Shown piece by piece: positions 5,012 through 7,973 of a DNA stretch of 7,973 nucleotides. Position 1 is the stretch's first letter. Every line of letters begins with the position of its first letter. Below the pieces are notes generated by a model. It searched no databases and had not been told where the DNA came from. It saw nothing but the letters and a program-made list of their open reading frames with translations. The DNA lies in assembly GCA_046734795.1 (NCBI GenBank), contig JBKPRX010000082.1, forward strand, positions 1 to 7,973. Reading direction: 5' to 3'. Made by a program: the position numbers and the translations under genes. This stretch comes from JBKPRX01 sp046734795. GTDB lineage: Bacteria > Actinomycetota > Thermoleophilia > Gaiellales > Gaiellaceae.

Positions 5012-6688
5012 TCAGCGTCGAGGCCGCGCGCGGTAGCCGCGCGCCATGAAGCAGCGGTCGCACAGCGTCGCCCACGGCGCGGTCGGTGCGCCGCACGAGC
5101 GACAGCGGCCGATCGACGGTTTCGCGATCTCTGCGTGCAGGTGCGCGACGACAGCTTCGGCGGCTGCCGCCTCGAGCGCCGCCGCACGCTCGACAGTCAC
5201 GGTCGCCACCTGCGGGAACTGGAGCGCGAACCAACGCAAGATCGCCGCGTGCCGTCCGGCAGCTTCGGCGTCTTCGAGCCCGGCGTCTTGGAGCCGATGC
5301 GGGTCGAGAAGCCAGCCGAGGATCTCCTCCGAGCCGGACTCGCCGGCGAGCGCGGCGGCGAGAACCGCGAGCAGCTCGGAGTCGTCTTCGTCGATCGGCG
5401 CGTTCAGAAGCCGCCAGACCGCCTCGAGCGTGAGCCTGCGGCGATGAACGCGAAGCGCCTCGAGAACGACGTCGAGCCGGACGAGGAGCGGCGTGATCGA
5501 CTCGACCGTCAGCCAGCTCGCCGCGCCCCAGTAGGAGAGCGCAGCGTCGCGCCAGGCGCGCAGCGCGGGCGCAAGCTCCTGTGGACGCGTGACGTTCAGG
5601 TCGGCGAGCTGCGGACGGAGCCGACCGGTGTCGACGATGCGGTAGCCGAGGTGGCCGCCGGCGAGCTCGACCGTCGGCGTCAACGCGGCGCGCACGAGTC
5701 GGGGATCGGGTCGCGCCCAGTCGACGCCGGTGAGGACGCCGACATGCCCGCGCTCATGGAAGCCGAAGCGGCCGGCCCGACCGGCGATCTGCGCAATCTC
5801 CCACGTTTCGAGCGGCCGCCGAGCCTCGCCGTCGAACTTCGTCGTCTCCGCGAAGAGCAGCGTCTCGCACGGAAGGTTCACGCCGTGGCCGAGGACGTCT
5901 GTCGCGACGCAGACGGCTGCTTCGCCTGCGAGGAATCGGTCGATCTCGACGCGCCGCGACGCGAGCGGCATCGCACCGTAGAGCGCGGCGACGCGACCCG
6001 GCTGCCTTGCATTCGCCTCACCGGCGAGCGCGAGCACCGCCTTGCGGCTGAAGGCGACGACGACCGTCCCCGGACGCAGTCCGTCGAGCGAGCGGCCGCC
6101 GATCCACTCGAGCGGGTTCTTGCGCTCGAAGAACTTGATCTCGGCCTCCGGGAAGGCGTGCTCGACGAGCGGTAGCGCCTCGAGCGCGCCGAGTAGCAGG
6201 ATGTGCCGGTACTCGGCGCCGAGGAGAAGCCTCGTCCAGGCCGAGCCGCGCTCCTCGTCCTCGGCCCACTGCACCTCGTCGAGCACCAGGACGTCGCCAC
6301 GACCTTGCGAATCTCGCAGCGGCGCCATCTCGGCCGTGCAGCAGACGATCGGTGCACTCTCGTCGACGCGCTCCTCGCCCGTGACGAGGCCGACGCGTCC
6401 GGGGCCGAGGCGATCAGCGAGTCGCCGGTGAGCTTCTTGCGCGAGCATGCGAAGCGGCGCCGCGTAGATCCCTCGACCTGTCTTCGCGAGGAAGTCGAGC
6501 GCGTCGTGCGTCTTGCCCGAGTTCGTCGGCCCGAGATGAGCGACCACAGATTCCGGCTCGACCGTTCGCGTCGGAAGCGAAACGTTCAGCTCCGACACGT
6601 GCTTCCGTCCTCGCTGTGCGCGCTCGCGATCGTGACCGCCCCCGCGTCGCCCTCGTCGCGGCGGCGTCTTCCTGTGGCGCGGCGGCAC
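5012..6688 (-). CDS. Suv3-family DExH/D RNA helicase with C-terminal zinc ribbon
   Basis: The 558-residue product matches the Suv3 (SUPV3L1) group of superfamily 2 helicases, which in mitochondria unwinds RNA and assists degradation. Motifs in order are the Walker A GPTNSGKT (53-60), GIYAAPLRMLAQE (motif Ia region, 73-85), the Walker B DEVQ (137-140), LLLGALEA (motif III-like, 164-171), and VAFSRKAV (motif IV, 211-218). Then come VATDVLGHGVNLP (motif V, 261-273) and QIAGRAGRFG (motif VI, 300-309), the last almost diagnostic for Suv3 and its Ski2-like relatives. The region 395-500 resembles the Suv3 C-terminal domains. Cysteines 529, 532, 543 and 546 form a CxxC...CxxC zinc ribbon. The first 30 residues are Arg-rich. 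I keep GTG 6688 because a -10-like TACCGT ends 6 bases before it; an alternative GTG at 6598 would give 528 residues starting VSELNVS. The gene starts 18 bases after the S41 peptidase stop. RNA turnover is the likely role. Confidence 0.88.
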   Translation of the reverse strand: MPPRHRKTPPRRGRRGGGHDRERAQRGRKHVSELNVSLPTRTVEPESVVAHLGPTNSGKTHDALDFLAKTGRGIYAAPLRMLAQEAHRRLADRLGPGRVGLVTGEERVDESAPIVCCTAEMAPLRDSQGRGDVLVLDEVQWAEDEERGSAWTRLLLGAEYRHILLLGALEALPLVEHAFPEAEIKFFERKNPLEWIGGRSLDGLRPGTVVVAFSRKAVLALAGEANARQPGRVAALYGAMPLASRRVEIDRFLAGEAAVCVATDVLGHGVNLPCETLLFAETTKFDGEARRPLETWEIAQIAGRAGRFGFHERGHVGVLTGVDWARPDPRLVRAALTPTVELAGGHLGYRIVDTGRLRPQLADLNVTRPQELAPALRAWRDAALSYWGAASWLTVESITPLLVRLDVVLEALRVHRRRLTLEAVWRLLNAPIDEDDSELLAVLAAALAGESGSEEILGWLLDPHRLQDAGLEDAEAAGRHAAILRWFALQFPQVATVTVERAAALEAAAAEAVVAHLHAEIAKPSIGRCRSCGAPTAPWATLCDRCFMARGYRARPRR

Positions 6689-6694
6689 GCGCCT

Positions 6695-6700
6695 ACGGTA
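6695..6700 (-). promoter_or_regulatory. -10-like hexamer TACCGT of a putative leaderless promoter for the helicase
   Basis: On the minus strand TACCGT ends 6 bases before GTG 6688 and lies inside the 18-base gap after the peptidase stop (6707). It has only the TAnnnT core. If used, the helicase can be transcribed separately from the upstream peptidase; otherwise it is read through from it. Confidence 0.4.
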
Positions 6701-6706
6701 GCGGCG

Positions 6707-7843
6707 CTACGAGCGGCCGAGCACTCGGATCGCGGCCTGCAGCCCTTCGTCGGCCGGCGTCGCGGGCCGATCGGACGCGCGCACCGTCGGTGCAATCCCG
6801 TGCCGAGAGATATCGAGGCCGGCAGGTGTGAGGTAGCGCGCAATCGTCAGAGCGAGCGCTCCGCCATTCGAGAGCGGCGTGACGGACTGGACAACCGCCT
6901 TGCCGAACGTGCGCTGACCGACGAGCACGGCGCGTTCGTGATCGCGCAGCGCGGCCGCAACCACCTCGGCGGCGCTCGCGGTCCCGTGGTTCACGAGCAC
7001 GACGACCGGAACCCGCGGGACGAGGCTGTGTGCGTCTGCAAGGAGCGTCTGACGCGGCTGGTGCGCGCCGATGAGCGTCACGACCGGTCCGCCACGCAGG
7101 AAGAACGAGCTCGTCCGCACGGCCTCCGTGAGCAGGCCGCCCGGGTTGTCGCGGAGGTCGAGGACGACACCGTCGAGCCTCCGGGCCGGGAAGCGCCGAA
7201 GCTCTGCAGCAACCCGCTCCGATACGCCTTCGCCGAACCAGAGAACCGCGATGTACCCGTACGTCTGGCCGCCGCGCCGGACGATTCTCGAGGCCACGTA
7301 CGGCGTCTCGATCTCGCTGCGGCGTACGCGGATGTTGAGCGGCCGGTTGTCGCGAACGAGGTTGAGACGGACGAACGTTCCGGACAGGCCGGTGATGCGG
7401 GCGAACGCGCCCGTCGGACCGAGCTTTGCCGCCGGCGCACCACCGATCCGTACGATCGTGTCGCCGGCGCGAAGGCCCGCGGCGCGAGCGGGACCGTGCT
7501 GCGTCGCTACGACGCGCAGTCCGTTCGGCACCGGCGCAAGCGTCGCACCGATTCCGAAGTAGTGACCGCCGAGTCGCGACCGAAGAAGGTTGTACGAGAA
7601 CCGGTCGAGGTACTCGGTGTACGGGTCGTGCAGGCCCGCGAGGATCGAGCTGACGCTCCCACGGCCGAGCACCGCAGGCGGCACCGTCCGGTAGTACCGC
7701 GCGGCGAGCTCGGCGCGAACGGCGTCGACGACTGTCGTCTGCGGCCCGACCGGCCGGCGATCTTGCGAGGCGACCTTGTACCCGAGCACGAACGCGGCGA
7801 CCAAAAGTCCGCCGAGCGCGGGTACGAGCAAGACTCGCCGCAT
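6707..7843 (-). CDS. S41-family carboxyl-terminal processing peptidase (CtpA/CtpB-like)
   Basis: The product from ATG 7843 is 378 residues. An uncleaved signal anchor or signal peptide covers about residues 4-22 (VLLVPALGGLLVAAFVLGY), placing the enzyme outside the membrane. The GLHDPYTEYL block near 70 is typical of the family. A PDZ domain follows (LRVVATQHGPARAAGLRAGDTIVRIGG, about 109-135). The S41 core contains VVLDLRDNPGGLL (226-238), the catalytic Ser290 in NHGTASAAE and the catalytic Lys315 in GQRTFGKAVVQ, forming the Ser/Lys dyad. Such peptidases trim or degrade envelope proteins and in several phyla lie beside ftsEX, as here. A GTG at 7849 in the same frame would add two residues, but it is only 3 bases from the TAGACT hexamer, so ATG is preferred. 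It lies 52 bases after the ftsX stop. Confidence 0.94.
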   Translation of the reverse strand: MRRVLLVPALGGLLVAAFVLGYKVASQDRRPVGPQTTVVDAVRAELAARYYRTVPPAVLGRGSVSSILAGLHDPYTEYLDRFSYNLLRSRLGGHYFGIGATLAPVPNGLRVVATQHGPARAAGLRAGDTIVRIGGAPAAKLGPTGAFARITGLSGTFVRLNLVRDNRPLNIRVRRSEIETPYVASRIVRRGGQTYGYIAVLWFGEGVSERVAAELRRFPARRLDGVVLDLRDNPGGLLTEAVRTSSFFLRGGPVVTLIGAHQPRQTLLADAHSLVPRVPVVVLVNHGTASAAEVVAAALRDHERAVLVGQRTFGKAVVQSVTPLSNGGALALTIARYLTPAGLDISRHGIAPTVRASDRPATPADEGLQAAIRVLGRS

Positions 7844-7852
7844 CGGCACAGG

Positions 7853-7858
7853 AGTCTA
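7853..7858 (-). promoter_or_regulatory. -10-like hexamer TAGACT upstream of the S41 peptidase
   Basis: On the minus strand TAGACT, matching four of six TATAAT positions, ends 9 bases before ATG 7843. Transcription would start one to three bases before that ATG. There is no Shine-Dalgarno sequence between it and the start codon. The peptidase may also be transcribed from the ftsX side. Confidence 0.45.
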
Positions 7859-7895
7859 ACGGTGCCGGTGACCGAGCCTTGGATCGGCGGCGCGC

Positions 7896-7973
7896 CTAGA
7901 CCTGCAGGAAACGTCGGAGCGTCAAGCCCGAGCCGGCTGCCCCGAGGAGGAGACCCGCCCCGATCAATGCGGC
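7896..7973 (-). CDS. ftsX: Cell division ABC transporter permease FtsX, C-terminal fragment
   Basis: The last 25 codons and TAG stop (7896-7898) encode AALIGAGLLLGAAGSG followed by LTLRRFLQV. This is a final transmembrane helix ending in the GSGxxLRRFLxV tail characteristic of FtsX, the membrane partner of the FtsE ATPase that controls peptidoglycan hydrolases at division. The start is outside the window. The position directly upstream of an S41 peptidase on the same strand supports the call, since ftsE-ftsX-ctp orders are common. With only 25 residues the family call rests on the tail and context. Confidence 0.75.
   Translation of the reverse strand, partial: AALIGAGLLLGAAGSGLTLRRFLQV

Noticed and set aside
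4739..6175. A 478-codon plus-strand open frame antisense to the helicase and ferritin-like genes
   Set aside because: The product is Arg/Glu-rich without recognisable motifs, and the minus strand encodes a clear Suv3 helicase with all motifs. Long antisense frames are expected in GC-rich DNA.
1..7973. CRISPR arrays, insertion sequences, tRNA or rRNA genes
   Set aside because: No regularly spaced repeats, transposase motifs, terminal inverted repeats with target duplications, or tRNA cloverleaf with CCA-end context were found on reading both strands.

Overview
The window is GC-rich bacterial DNA, densely coding, with strong G/C preference at third codon positions. I infer an actinobacterium, probably of the Thermoleophilia/Gaiellales type. 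The basis is the ftsX - S41 peptidase neighbourhood with smpB nearby, a single-chain dimeric-type glycyl-tRNA synthetase, a bacterial Suv3-type helicase, and frequent genes without a Shine-Dalgarno site. Taxonomy was not tested by any search.

Left part (1-1619, + strand): the last codons of an unidentified hydrophobic protein, then a zinc-dependent class III-type alcohol/formaldehyde dehydrogenase. A GNAT acetyltransferase gene follows 4 bases later and is interrupted by one in-frame TGA. Its far side stays open and keeps family features up to 1619.

Middle (1629-4375): smpB (trans-translation) on the minus strand is divergent from a hotdog (PaaI-type) thioesterase. The 24-base gap between their start codons holds two -10-like hexamers that share a TA. 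The thioesterase is followed by glyQS, whose likely -10 element begins in the thioesterase stop codon, and then by a small membrane protein with an SPW-like internal repeat.

Right part (4376-7973, mostly - strand): a perfect 16-bp inverted repeat sits between two convergent genes. Read leftward from the window end, the genes are the ftsX C-terminus, an S41 carboxyl-terminal processing peptidase, a Suv3-family DExH/D RNA helicase with a C-terminal zinc ribbon, and a ferritin-like helical-bundle protein. ftsX and the S41 peptidase belong to cell envelope and division functions; smpB, the helicase and glyQS belong to translation and RNA metabolism.

The clearest pattern is regulatory. Six genes (adh, thioesterase, glyQS, smpB, helicase, S41 peptidase) have a TAnnnT hexamer ending about 6-9 bases before the start codon and no convincing Shine-Dalgarno site, which is the layout expected for leaderless mRNAs. 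The SPW-like and ferritin-like genes instead have clear Shine-Dalgarno sites. I see no CRISPR array, insertion sequence, tRNA or rRNA, and no obviously new multi-gene defence or biosynthetic system.
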